From Synechococcus sp. ATX 2A4 (GTDB lineage Bacteria; Cyanobacteriota; Cyanobacteriia; PCC-6307; Cyanobiaceae), in the NCBI RefSeq assembly GCF_024346375.1, contig NZ_JAGQCV010000012.1, positions 35,101 to 99,100 on the forward strand: a stretch of 64,000 nt of DNA. The letters run 5' to 3'. The notes beneath the pieces are model-generated. The model saw only the letters and a program-made list of their open reading frames with translations. It was not told where the DNA came from and searched no databases. Below are positions 56,254-64,000 of this stretch, one piece after another. Position 1 is the first letter of the stretch; each line of letters opens with the position of its first letter. Both the position numbers and the translations under genes were made by a program.

Positions 56254-59200
56254 CTAGGCGGCGGTGGGCAGACCCACCACCTGCGTGTGGGCGCCGCGGG
56301 CCTGGGTGACCCCGATCGTGCGGGTGGCGGCGGCGATCATCGGGCGCCGGTGGCTGACCACCAGGAACTGGGCCTGATCCGCCTGGCTGGCGATCAGGGC
56401 GGCCAGCCGCTCCACGTTCACGCCATCGAGGAAGCTGTCCACCTCATCGAGGGCATAGAAGGGAGAGGGGCGGAAGCGCTGCAGGGCAAACAGGAAACTC
56501 AGCGCCGTGAGCGATTTCTCCCCCCCTGACATCGAGGCCAGCCGCCGCACCGCCTTGCCTTTGGGGTGGGCCACCAGGGTGAGCCCTCCTTCCAGCGGTT
56601 GGTCCGGGTTTTCCAGCTGCAGGTGCCCTTCGCCATCGGAGAGCCCGGCGAAGATCGTGCGGAAGTGGCCGTCCACAGCCTGGAAGGCCTCCAGGAAGGC
56701 CTCCTGACGCAGCGTGGCCACCGTTTCAATCCGCAGCAGCAGCTCCTCCCGCTCCTTGCTGAGCACCTCGAGGCGCTCCTCCAGTTCGGCAATCCGCCGC
56801 TCCAGCACCTCCAGCTCCTCAAGGGCGAGCATGTTCACCGGCTCCAGTGCTTCCATCCGCTGCTGCAGCCGCAGCTGAGACTGCTCGAGTGCCGCCAGCC
56901 CCGCCTCCCGCACGGCCGCTGGCACCTCCGGCAGGGGGTCTGGCAGCTCACGCTCCATCGCCTCCAACCGCAGCCCCAGCCCCCGCTCCTGCTCGGCCAG
57001 GGCAACGAGCTCCTCCTGAAGCCGCTGCAGATCCCACTGCTGCTGCTGCAGGGCCAGGCGCGCGGCCGCCAGGCGGGCTTCGGCCCCGTCGCGGGCACGG
57101 CGCCGCTCCCCGAAGCGTTCCTGCAGCTCGCTTTGCTGTGCTTCCAGGGCAGCGCGGCGCTGCTGGGCCTCGTTCTGCCGCTCCCGCCACTGGCCATGGG
57201 CCTCAGACAAGGTGAGCACCGCCTGGCGGAGCCGCTGCTCCTCGCTGGCCAGGGCTTCGAGCTGATGCCCGAGCCGCTCCGCCGCCAGGGTGCGTTCCCG
57301 CCGCGCGGCCAGCAGGGCGTCGTGGTGCTGGCGGGCCTGGTGCAGGGCGGCATCGGCCGTTTCGAGTTCGTGCTGCAGGCCTTGCCAGCGGTCGCTGTCG
57401 CCGCTGCTCTGGGCGGCGGCCTCCTCCTGTTCCAGGCCCGCCAGCTGCTGCTGCGGGGTTTCCAGCAGCGCCACCAGCTCCATGTGGCGCTGCTGATCGG
57501 CGGCCTCGGCGGCGCGGGTGTGCGCGAGGCGTTCGCTGAGCTGCCGCAGGCGCTCCAGCTGGGGCCCGGCGGCCCGCTCGGCGGCCCCGCGCTCGGCTTC
57601 GAGGCCAGCGAGGCGTTGTTGGTGGCCCTGCAGCAGGGGTCGCAGCTGCTCCAGCTGGCGCCCCAGCTCAGCCTCCTGGCGGCGGCAGGCCACCAGGCTT
57701 TCGCCCAGTTCCAGCAGGCGCCGACGCAACGGTTCGGCCTCGTCGTGCTCGCCGCTGCTGCCGAAGCTGAGCCGGTCGCTGCGCTGCTGCAGGCTGCCGC
57801 CGGTCATGGCGCCACTGCGCTCCAGCAGCTCGCCCTCCAGGGTGACGGCGCGGCAACGCCCCAGCTCCTGACGGGCGCTGGCGAGGTCTTCGAACACGAG
57901 CGTGTCGCCGAAGACGTAGCGGAACACCTCGCCATAGACGGGCTCGTAGCGGATCAGATCCACCGCCCGCCCCACCAGCCCGCGGGGGTTGCCCCAGCTG
58001 CTGGGCGCCGCGCCGCTGCCGCCGCCGCGGATGCGGTTCAGGGGCAGGAAGGTGAGCCGGCCGGCCCGGCGGCTTTTGAGCAGCTCGATCGCCCGGGCGG
58101 CGATGCGGTCGTCGTCGACCACCACCTGGCCGAGGCGGGCCCCGGCCGCCACCTCCAGCGCCAGCCGCACCCGATCCTCCACATCCCCCAGCTGGGCGAC
58201 GGGACCGTGGATGCCCTCCAGGCCGGATTCGAGCAGCAGCCTGAGCGCGCCGGTGCCCCGGCTTTCCTGCAGGGTTTCGCGGCGGCTTTCCAGGCGGGCG
58301 ATGTCACGCTCCAGGCCGATCTGCTCCTGCTCCAGTCGGGCGCGGGTGCGTTGCTGCAGCGCCAAGGCCTCGGCCAGCTCCTGGGCCTGCTGCTGCTGCT
58401 CGGCCAAGGTGTGCTGCAGCGCAATGGTTTCCGTGTTCAGGCTGGCCTGGCGCTGCTGCAGCTCCTGGCCGTCGCCGCTGCCGCCTTCCAGCTCGGCGCC
58501 CAGCTCCAGCAGGCGTTCCTGCTGCTGGCGCAACCGCTCGGCCAGCTGCTGCCGCTCCGCCAGCAATGGCGCAATCGCTCTCTGCAGCTGGCTGCGCTGC
58601 TGGCTGCGCTGCTTCTGCGCCTCGAGCCAGCTGCCGGAACGCCCCGCCACCTCGCCCAGCCGGCGCCGCGAGAGGTCCACAGCCGCTTCGGCGTTCTGGC
58701 AGGCCTGCTCAGCCGCCTCCAGCTGCTGGCGATCGTCGTCGCCTGTGAGGGCGTGCTGCTGCTGCCGCAGTTCACCCTGCTGGTGGCTGAGTGCCTGGCG
58801 CTGGTGCTGAAGTTGTTCGGCCTCCTGCTGGTGCCGTTCGCCTTGACGGGCCAGTTCGCGGTTGCTGGAGTCGAGGCCGGCCAGTTCGGCCTGAACACCA
58901 AGCAGCTGGTCTTCGCCGAGCGCCTTCACCTCCGCCTGCAGAACCTCAAGCTGGCGCGCGTTTTGCTCCAGGGCCTCCTGGGCGGCAGCGATGGCCAGCC
59001 GGTCGGCGTCCTGCTGGGCGGTGAGCGCCGTCTGGCGGCGCGTCACGTCGGCGCGTTGTGCCTGGGCCTGCTCGAAGCGCAGCAGCTGCTCCTGCAGGCG
59101 GCCTTCGTGGTGCTGCTGGCGGAGATCCTGATAGAGGCGGGCCTTGGCGCAGTCGCGCTCGAGCTTCTGGCGGCTGGCCAGCAGCTCCTGCTCAACGATC

Positions 59201-59838
59201 CGGCAGCGCTCCTGCCGTTCCTGCACTTCATCGAGCTTGGCTCGGCTCTGCTCGATGCGGCTGTCGAACAGGGCCACGCCCGCCAGTTCGTCGATCAGGC
59301 CCCGCCGCTCGCGGGCACTCATCGACACGATGCGGGTCACATCGCCCTGCATGACCACGTTGCTGCCCTCCGGATCCACCCGCAGGCGCCGCAGCTGGGT
59401 CTGCAGTTGCTGCAGGTTGCAGGGCACACCCTCGGCGCTGTAACTGCTGCTGTAGGTGCCGCCGGGCGCCACGCGCAGGCGCCGGCTCACGGTCCATTCC
59501 CGTTGGCCTGCCTGGATCCAGGGACCCTCCGCGGGGGCTTCGAGGCCCTCTTCCGCGCCATCCGGCTGCCAGTCGCCGAGATCGAAGCGCACACTCACCA
59601 CCGTTTCGGCGGCCTTGCCCTGGCGCAGTACGGCGCTGTTGATCAGATCCGGCAGGCGCTCCGCCCGCATGCCGCGGCTGGACGCCAGGCCCAGGCAAAA
59701 GAGCACCGCATCAAGGATGTTGCTCTTGCCCGAACCGTTGGGTCCGGTGACCACGGTGAAATTGGGTTCGAGGCTGATCGCCAGAGATGCGCCGAACGAC
59801 TTGAAATGTTTGAACTCGACCTGATTGATGTGAACCAA
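56254..59838 (-). CDS. smc: Chromosome segregation protein SMC
   Basis: This is a 1194-residue condensin-type ATPase. Walker A is TGPNGSGKSNILDAVLFCLG (near residues 31-50), two very long Gln/Glu/Arg/Leu-rich coiled coils flank the hinge (about residues 540-680; GPVAQLGDVEDRVRLALEVA), and the C-terminal head has the signature MSGGEKSLTALSFLFAL (near 1103) and Walker B FYALDEVDSFLDG (near 1127). The length is normal for the family. Its partners ScpA and ScpB are not in the window. Confidence 0.97.
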   Translation of the reverse strand: MVHINQVEFKHFKSFGASLAISLEPNFTVVTGPNGSGKSNILDAVLFCLGLASSRGMRAERLPDLINSAVLRQGKAAETVVSVRFDLGDWQPDGAEEGLEAPAEGPWIQAGQREWTVSRRLRVAPGGTYSSSYSAEGVPCNLQQLQTQLRRLRVDPEGSNVVMQGDVTRIVSMSARERRGLIDELAGVALFDSRIEQSRAKLDEVQERQERCRIVEQELLASRQKLERDCAKARLYQDLRQQHHEGRLQEQLLRFEQAQAQRADVTRRQTALTAQQDADRLAIAAAQEALEQNARQLEVLQAEVKALGEDQLLGVQAELAGLDSSNRELARQGERHQQEAEQLQHQRQALSHQQGELRQQQHALTGDDDRQQLEAAEQACQNAEAAVDLSRRRLGEVAGRSGSWLEAQKQRSQQRSQLQRAIAPLLAERQQLAERLRQQQERLLELGAELEGGSGDGQELQQRQASLNTETIALQHTLAEQQQQAQELAEALALQQRTRARLEQEQIGLERDIARLESRRETLQESRGTGALRLLLESGLEGIHGPVAQLGDVEDRVRLALEVAAGARLGQVVVDDDRIAARAIELLKSRRAGRLTFLPLNRIRGGGSGAAPSSWGNPRGLVGRAVDLIRYEPVYGEVFRYVFGDTLVFEDLASARQELGRCRAVTLEGELLERSGAMTGGSLQQRSDRLSFGSSGEHDEAEPLRRRLLELGESLVACRRQEAELGRQLEQLRPLLQGHQQRLAGLEAERGAAERAAGPQLERLRQLSERLAHTRAAEAADQQRHMELVALLETPQQQLAGLEQEEAAAQSSGDSDRWQGLQHELETADAALHQARQHHDALLAARRERTLAAERLGHQLEALASEEQRLRQAVLTLSEAHGQWRERQNEAQQRRAALEAQQSELQERFGERRRARDGAEARLAAARLALQQQQWDLQRLQEELVALAEQERGLGLRLEAMERELPDPLPEVPAAVREAGLAALEQSQLRLQQRMEALEPVNMLALEELEVLERRIAELEERLEVLSKEREELLLRIETVATLRQEAFLEAFQAVDGHFRTIFAGLSDGEGHLQLENPDQPLEGGLTLVAHPKGKAVRRLASMSGGEKSLTALSFLFALQRFRPSPFYALDEVDSFLDGVNVERLAALIASQADQAQFLVVSHRRPMIAAATRTIGVTQARGAHTQVVGLPTAA

Positions 59839-59950
59839 CAGGCCCGCGCACCGAGCAGGCCGAATCTATCGGACTCGGCCGCAACCTCAACCCCCTCCAG
59901 CGAACCAATGCTTAGCCTGGAACCAACAAGCGTCATTCCCGGGCAGCCCC

Positions 59951-60367
59951 ATGGATCAGCACACCCCGACGCTCAGCGCTGAACGGTTCCGTGAGCGGTT
60001 CGAGGCCCTGCTGCCCACCATCCAGCAGGAATGGCCCCAGGTGGCGCGCGAAACCCTCGAAGCCACCCGTGGCAGCTTCGATGAGGTGGCCTCCCTGATC
60101 GCCGAGCACACCGGCCGCACCGTCAGTGGCGTGCGCGGCCAGCTGCTCGATCTGCTGCATGGCGCCTCCGACCAGACCCGCCAGCTGGCCGATCGCCTCG
60201 GCCCCCTCGAAGAGCAGTTGGAGAACCTGCTCGACGACCTGAACACCAGCCTGCGGCCCCGCCTTGAGAAGCCGGTACGCGAGCGCCCGTTGCTGGCTGT
60301 GAGCGTGGCGGCGGCCGTCGGGGTGGTGGTGGGTCTGCTGCTCTCCAGCGGTCGGCGCTCCGCATGA
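59951..60367 (+). CDS. YqjD/ElaB-like membrane-anchored helical protein
   Basis: This is a 138-residue protein with a long amphipathic helical region (FRERFEALLPTIQQEWPQVA through SDQTRQLADRLGPLEEQLEN) and one C-terminal helix (LLAVSVAAAVGVVVGLLLSS) followed by SGRRSA. This layout matches the YqjD/ElaB/DUF883 family, tail-anchored proteins that in E. coli can bind ribosomes. Its stop overlaps the next gene by ATGA. Divergent from smc with a spacer of about 110 bases. Confidence 0.72.
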   Translation: MDQHTPTLSAERFRERFEALLPTIQQEWPQVARETLEATRGSFDEVASLIAEHTGRTVSGVRGQLLDLLHGASDQTRQLADRLGPLEEQLENLLDDLNTSLRPRLEKPVRERPLLAVSVAAAVGVVVGLLLSSGRRSA

Positions 60368-60768
60368 GCGGCAATAACCACCGCCGCAACGACGACGGCC
60401 CCGGCATGGGACGCGTTGCCGCGGGGCGTATCACCGCCCTGGTGGCCTCGGTGATGGACCTGCACGTGCGCATTGCCCTGCAGGAGGCCGACAAGGAAAA
60501 GCGCCGCCTGATCAGCGGCGGCCTGTTGCTTGGCGCCGGCATCAGCATGGTGATGCTGGCCGCTGTGGCCAGTCAGCTGGCGCTCGTGCTCTGGCTGCAG
60601 CTGGGGCTGGCCTGGGGCTGGATCCGCTCGGTGCTGGCCGTGATGGCGCTCGATCTGGTTCTGGCCGGAATGTTCCTGCGCATCGGCGGGCAGCTCACCA
60701 AGGGGCCCTATCTGCCCCAGACCACCGCCGGCCTGACCAAGACCACTCGGGCGATCCTGGGCCGCTGA
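60364..60768 (+). CDS. Holin-superfamily membrane protein (phage_holin_3_6/YqjE-like)
   Basis: This is a 134-residue protein with a polar head, an amphipathic helix (VMDLHVRIALQEADKEKRRL) and two membrane helices (about residues 44-69 and 78-101). The pattern matches the actinobacterial/cyanobacterial holin-X group, which includes YqjE. In E. coli yqjD, yqjE and yqjK form an operon, and here too the YqjD-like gene is directly coupled upstream. It does not indicate a prophage. Confidence 0.78.
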   Translation: MSGNNHRRNDDGPGMGRVAAGRITALVASVMDLHVRIALQEADKEKRRLISGGLLLGAGISMVMLAAVASQLALVLWLQLGLAWGWIRSVLAVMALDLVLAGMFLRIGGQLTKGPYLPQTTAGLTKTTRAILGR

Positions 60769-60829
60769 TCCACGCGCCGAGCGGTCACGCCGTGCCGTCG
60801 CGCTCAATGGAGCCCTTCAATGGAGCCGT

Positions 60830-62005
60830 TCAGCGGATCGTGTAGTTCAGCCAGCGGCAATCGATGCCGCCGTTGCTCACCGCAATCCGCCGGCTCGCCT
60901 TCATGCGCAGGGCGCCGGTGTGGGCAGCGTTGCCGCTCAGCAGCCACAACGACCAGCCGGAGCAGCGTTCCTTGAGCAGGCGGCCGAGATCGCTGTAGAG
61001 CGCCTCCAGATCGTCGTCAGCGCCAAGCCGCTCGCCATAGGGCGGGTTGCAGACCAGCACGCCGGGGGTTGACGGGGGTTGGAAGTCACGCACGTCCCCG
61101 GCCTGCAGCTCGATCCAGGGGGCCACACCGGCCGCGGCGGCATTGCTGCGCGCCTGCTCCAGCACGTCCCCGTCCTGCTCACGTCCCACGATCGGCGCGA
61201 GCGGGCTGCCGTCGGCCAGGCCGGTGCGGCGGCGGCCGGCGGCGGCAGCCACCGCCTGCTGCCACAACTCCGGGTCGAAGTCGGGCCAACCCTCGATCGC
61301 GAAGCGGCGGGGTTGGGGCTGGCCGCTGGCGTCCTCCAGCAGCCCCGGCACCCGCGCCAGCGCCAGGCAGGCCGCTTCGATCAGCAAGGTGCCCGAACCG
61401 CACAGCGGATCCGCCAGCGGCACGCGGCCATCCCAGCCGGTGCAGGCGATCAGGCCGGCGGCCAGGTTCTCCTTGAGCGGCGCCAGGCCCATCGCCGCCC
61501 GCCAGCCACGGCGGTGCAGGCTGCTGCCGGCGGCTTCCACGCTCAGCTGTGCCTGGCCGCCGCCCAGGTGCAGTTGCAGGCTGAGATCGGGATGCTCCAG
61601 GTCGATGCCGGAGCGCCGTCCGTGGCGCTCGCGCTGCAGATCCACCAGGGCGTTCTTCACCTGCAGTGCCGTGAAGTGGCTGTGGTTGAGGCCTGGGGCC
61701 GTGCCGGTCACATCGACGCGGAAGCTGGCGTCCGGCGGCAGCCAGCGGTCCCAGTCCGCGGCCCGTTGGATGCCGTCGTAGAGCCCATCGGCGCCCGCAC
61801 AGGGAAAGGCCGCCAGGCGCCGCAGCAGGCGGAAGGGCAGACGCGCCTCCAGCAGCACGCGATAGAAGCCCGCCGGCTCGATCCGAAAGCTTGCCGCCCG
61901 CCGCAAGGGCCGCACATCGCTGGCACCGAGCTGCGCCAGCTCCTCAGCGCCCTGCTGCTCCAGGCCCTGGGGCAGCACCGCGACGGCCGCGACAGGTTCG
62001 GTCAT
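60830..62005 (-). CDS. rlmL: 23S rRNA (guanine-N2) methyltransferase RlmL-type, THUMP domain
   Basis: This is a 391-residue enzyme from ATG 62005. The N-terminal THUMP region covers about residues 45-160, followed by LYDGIQRAADWDRWLP and NHSHFTALQVKNALVDLQRE. The Rossmann methyltransferase contains LADPLCGSGTLLIEAACLAL and the catalytic NPPYGERLG (near 320). These blocks match the N-terminal half of RlmL (m2G2445). The RlmK part is absent, as usual outside the gamma-proteobacteria. Convergent with the YqjE-like gene. Confidence 0.92.
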   Translation of the reverse strand: MTEPVAAVAVLPQGLEQQGAEELAQLGASDVRPLRRAASFRIEPAGFYRVLLEARLPFRLLRRLAAFPCAGADGLYDGIQRAADWDRWLPPDASFRVDVTGTAPGLNHSHFTALQVKNALVDLQRERHGRRSGIDLEHPDLSLQLHLGGGQAQLSVEAAGSSLHRRGWRAAMGLAPLKENLAAGLIACTGWDGRVPLADPLCGSGTLLIEAACLALARVPGLLEDASGQPQPRRFAIEGWPDFDPELWQQAVAAAAGRRRTGLADGSPLAPIVGREQDGDVLEQARSNAAAAGVAPWIELQAGDVRDFQPPSTPGVLVCNPPYGERLGADDDLEALYSDLGRLLKERCSGWSLWLLSGNAAHTGALRMKASRRIAVSNGGIDCRWLNYTIR

Positions 62006-62059
62006 GCCCACCGGCTTTCCCCCATGCCCTGTGCCCACACTGCTGCCACAATGACAAGG

Positions 62060-62318
62060 TCCGTCCTCGGGCGGACTAGGTGGCTCACACCGGTGCTTCG
62101 GACAGCGGTTCGATTCCGCTCAGCTCCATTCCCGCCTCTGCGGGCTTCCAGGGGCTGCAATGGTTTCGACGGGGTATGAGGAGGGTGACTGAAGCCTGCT
62201 CGGTAAGAGCAAACCTGTAACAGCGAACAACATCGTTCGTTTCTCTCGTCAGACCGCCCCTGTGGCTGCCTGACTCCTATAGGGAGATGGGGTAAGTCAG
62301 CCTTATCACCCAAATGAC
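62060..62318 (+). ncRNA. ssrA: Circularly permuted two-piece tmRNA
   Basis: The acceptor half comes first: a T-arm with GCGG-TTCGATT-CCGC and the 3' acceptor strand CAGCTCC plus A, ending near 62128. It is followed by a 22-base intervening hairpin (CCCGC-CTCT-GCGGG, 62131-62144), then the 5' half starting GGGGCTGCAATGGTTTCGACGG at 62151. GGGGCTG pairs with CAGCTCC, with one G-U pair, so the two pieces close the tRNA-like acceptor stem. The tag frame is 62223-62273. Both outer limits are approximate. This permuted form is known for the Prochlorococcus/marine Synechococcus/Cyanobium lineage. It rescues stalled ribosomes and tags the unfinished protein for degradation. Confidence 0.9.
62223..62273 (+). 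other. tmRNA proteolysis tag reading frame
   Basis: The frame encodes ANNIVRFSRQTAPVAA followed by TGA. The hydrophobic small-residue end (VAA) is the expected ClpXP degradation signal. The resume codon is GCG, and the loaded alanine precedes it. Confidence 0.88.
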
Positions 62319-62322
62319 TCAC

Positions 62323-62348
62323 GGGGGCTGGAAGGCCCCCATTTCATT
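62323..62348 (+). terminator. Terminator-like hairpin after tmRNA
   Basis: GGGGGC and GCCCCC pair around a six-base loop, followed by a T-containing stretch (ATTTCATT). It lies directly after the coding half of the tmRNA. Confidence 0.6.
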
Positions 62349-62879
62349 GTCAGGGCAAGGGTTTTCGGGATTGGCACTTCATTGGCATTCCCGCAGCGTT
62401 GACATCGGCGGTTGGCTGGAAGATCTGGGCGGGGCCCCAAACCACCCTTTGCATCCCGTCAGCTCTGCAACGACGATGTGGTAGCTGCTCAACGTCTGCT
62501 CAGAACTGCTTAGGTTTGCTGCGGATCGTGCTGCGAGCTCCGCGAATCTCCAAGCCGCCCCAAGCAGCGGCAAGTCAACCGAATGGGCTCGCAGGAGCCT
62601 GATTGCCTGGGTAGGGACATTTGATAAAGTTTGCCAGCATTGTTCCATGCTTCACATTGTCAAGGGAGGCAAAGCAAGGATCTAGGCAAAGAAGAAGGCA
62701 ATCGACAAAGGTGTCGATTCTGCTATGTGAGCACCCCTTCAAAAGCTAAAATATGCTCCATGCTCAAAGTGCCAGCGCAGTGGAGGAAATGATCCTCTTT
62801 GGAGCCAGCTTGAGCTCCTTTCTTTCTTGATCTCTTCCCTTATCTCTTTCCTTTGCTGAAGGGATCGCCCTAGCCGCCA
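62349..62879. other. Gene-free region downstream of tmRNA
   Basis: About 530 bases without a convincing gene. It is AT-richer from 62620, with stops in all frames and one small hairpin (ATCGACA/TGTCGAT at 62701-62718). Short open frames on both strands lack plausible start sites or protein features. No integrase or direct repeat of the tmRNA end is seen. Confidence 0.45.
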
Positions 62880-62993
62880 TCAGTTGAAACTGAATGAGCA
62901 ACCCGGCGCGATGATGTTCACTTTCAGGCCCTTGAGAATCCTGGCCATGTCCGGCTGCGAGATCCCGGGACACATGCCACCAGGTGTGACAAT
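62880..62993 (-). pseudogene. Possible remnant of an XRE/HigA-type HTH protein
   Basis: One minus-strand frame gives PGISQPDMARILKGLKVNII and then stops. ISQPDMARILKG resembles the recognition helix of XRE-type (HigA-like) antitoxins (usually ISQPxVSRLLxG), with the end of the protein apparently joined too early (LKVNIIAPG instead of a longer C-terminal domain). No start, first helices or partner toxin are visible. If real it is a decayed fragment; by chance alone such a stretch is possible. Confidence 0.3.
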
Positions 62994-63266
62994 CTATGCT
63001 TCCTCTGGGCATTTCTTCTGAATCTCAGCGCGTACCAGTCTTTCGTATCTGGCTGGATCGTTCCTTACGTATCTATTGTATAGCTTGGAGTTGTCGCGCA
63101 TCGTGATGAAGAGCACTCCCTCTCTGTCGTTGTTTCCGGATGTGATTTGAGAGCAGTATTCATTGGCGGCAGTAAAGACTGCGGTCTGGTAGGTGGTCTT
63201 TGCTGGTGGCTCCACGGGCGTTAGGGAGGTGATAGCAAGTGCTGCCGAGGCAAGTGCGGGGATCAT
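62994..63266 (-). CDS. Small secreted hypothetical protein
   Basis: This is a 90-residue protein with a signal peptide-like start (MIPALASAALAITSLTPVEP) and a polar mature part with two Cys (EYCSQITSG and KKCPEEA) that may pair, giving a small disulfide-stabilised domain. Codon use is less GC-biased than the neighbourhood. No family is recognised. Confidence 0.55.
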   Translation of the reverse strand: MIPALASAALAITSLTPVEPPAKTTYQTAVFTAANEYCSQITSGNNDREGVLFITMRDNSKLYNRYVRNDPARYERLVRAEIQKKCPEEA

Positions 63267-64000
63267 TCTCCTTTATCGTGATGCCCAAGGATAGATTGAA
63301 GGATCGGGATTCAGGCTTGTTCTCATGCAAATCACGGTGTTTGCCAAGGTTTTTGCCAAGACATTCGCTCGGGAGTCCGCCTGGTGATCCGGCTCCGGAA
63401 CTGTCTGGGTATGCGTGGAGCTGGTCAGGGCCCCATCAGGGGGTGTGCTTGGGGCATCAGCGAATGCTTCGCCATGATCACCGACTGGTCGCGCCGGAGA
63501 GAAAAAAGCGTTGTCGACGCAAGCGTCAAGGTGTAGGGCTTGACACCCTTGGATGCTCAGGGCGGCAGACGGTGTTCACAGTGCAGCCGGCTCCAGCGCC
63601 TTTGCCGGAGCGCCTGACCCTTTTTTCATGCACCGAAAGGGCACATAGAACAGTCACGCCGTGCCTTGGCTCACTTCTGATTAACGCGGTTAGAAGTGGT
63701 GGCGGGGTATACCGTGAGGGCTCGTAGTCACGGTGACCTTGGATCTCGCAAGGGTTCGTATGCCACTCTCGGCAACATCTGTCGAGATCGTCGGACAAGT
63801 TTTTGTCCTACATTGGGGTAAGGCAATCTTACTGAGCTAGGGAAGCTCTGGGCAACAAGGCTGCAAGCGACATCTGGGCCCCCCAAATGTTTGCGGTGGC
63901 CTGTCTCGGTGCAGATCCAGTAAGAATCGGCCTGCTTTCTGCTCTTTCGAGCCATTTCCCCTGCCATTTTGGTTCGATTCTGACCCCGATGGGCACACCA
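63267..64000. other. Gene-poor right edge of window
   Basis: No confident gene in 730 bases. On the minus strand an open frame from 63967 to 63728 starts MAGEMARKSRKQADSYWICT and could be a short real gene, but nothing else supports it. A plus-strand frame at 63239-63727 is Arg/Pro/Ser-rich without features. A GC-rich fold near 63590-63620 followed by TTTTTT at 63621-63626 could be a terminator but the stem is imperfect. Confidence 0.4.

Noticed and set aside
56566..59982. A 1138-residue open frame on the plus strand opposite smc
   Set aside because: It mirrors the smc coiled coil: Gln/Glu/Leu/Arg codons with GC-rich third positions leave the antisense frame free of stops. Its sequence is low complexity without domains, while smc has all its ATPase motifs.
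62399..62602. A 67-residue plus-strand frame after the tmRNA
   Set aside because: No ribosome site and a composition like random GC-rich sequence.
62764..63012. An 82-residue minus-strand frame overlapping the HTH-like fragment
   Set aside because: It has no recognisable features and overlaps the better supported secreted-protein gene. The neighbouring frame gives a more meaningful fragment.
63970..64000. tRNA-like end (GGTTCGATTC...CACACCA) at the right edge
   Set aside because: The T-stem does not pair and no upstream cloverleaf can be folded.

Overview
The window is about 64 kb of GC-rich bacterial chromosome, densely coded on both strands, from a cyanobacterium of the picocyanobacterial Synechococcus/Cyanobium lineage. 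The evidence is: a phycobilisome rod-core linker (cpcG) beside a CpcS/CpeS-type bilin lyase; psbX; a Ycf66 protein; a high-light-inducible protein; a sufR/suf operon headed by the ferredoxin-thioredoxin reductase catalytic chain; and a circularly permuted, two-piece tmRNA, which is a hallmark of that lineage. There are no rRNA genes, CRISPR arrays or complete mobile elements.

Layout. 1-5963: two tandem, clearly paralogous RND efflux units. The first is cut by the window edge and the second is complete with its lipoprotein adaptor. Each pump is followed without a gap by a gene for a small two-helix membrane protein. 6026-10285: phosphoglucomutase, three small conserved or secreted proteins and an FAD monooxygenase. 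10490-11806: an AT-richer islet with a sulfotransferase-like gene. 11910-15030: a phospholipase-D-like lipoprotein with an EF-hand insert, then a Rho_N/DUF4912 protein coupled to a small membrane protein. 15150-16748: cpcG and the bilin lyase. 16803-24472: a DMT exporter, then sufR with a co-directional small gene, divergent from ftrC-sufB-sufC-sufD-sufS. A perfect inverted repeat that fits a SufR operator lies between them.

24497-32172 is an accessory stretch: methyltransferase, HxlR regulator divergent from a QorB-like quinone reductase, SnoaL-like protein, hypotheticals, DJ-1/PfpI protein, BASS-type symporter, HD-GYP phosphodiesterase and VOC protein, with two patches of short repeats in the spacers. 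32319-40942: methionine salvage isomerase MtnA, a Coa1-like and two other small secreted or membrane proteins, a bifunctional class II aldolase/SDR, a GltS-type symporter and an S9 peptidase. 40977-47390: peptide deformylase, small membrane protein, DUF3747 protein, rpsU, YifB/ComM ATPase, HIT protein, SbmA/YddA-type ABC exporter and Hli. 47347-50981: a PEP-CTERM-like secreted protein, two tandem propeller-like lipoproteins, Ycf66 and psbX. 51060-62005: YggT, accC, tRNA-Leu(GAG), an LpxB-like glycosyltransferase, msrB, a PRC-barrel protein, smc, a YqjD/holin-like pair and an RlmL-type methyltransferase.

62060-64000: the permuted tmRNA, followed by a gene-poor, AT-richer tail with one small secreted protein and a decayed HTH-like fragment, as expected downstream of an ssrA locus that can serve as an integration site.

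The most unusual candidates are the small membrane proteins locked to the RND pumps, the EF-hand-containing PLD lipoprotein, the small gene coupled to sufR and the PEP-CTERM protein whose C-terminus runs antisense into hli. All functional statements come from reading motifs and context; no database search was run.
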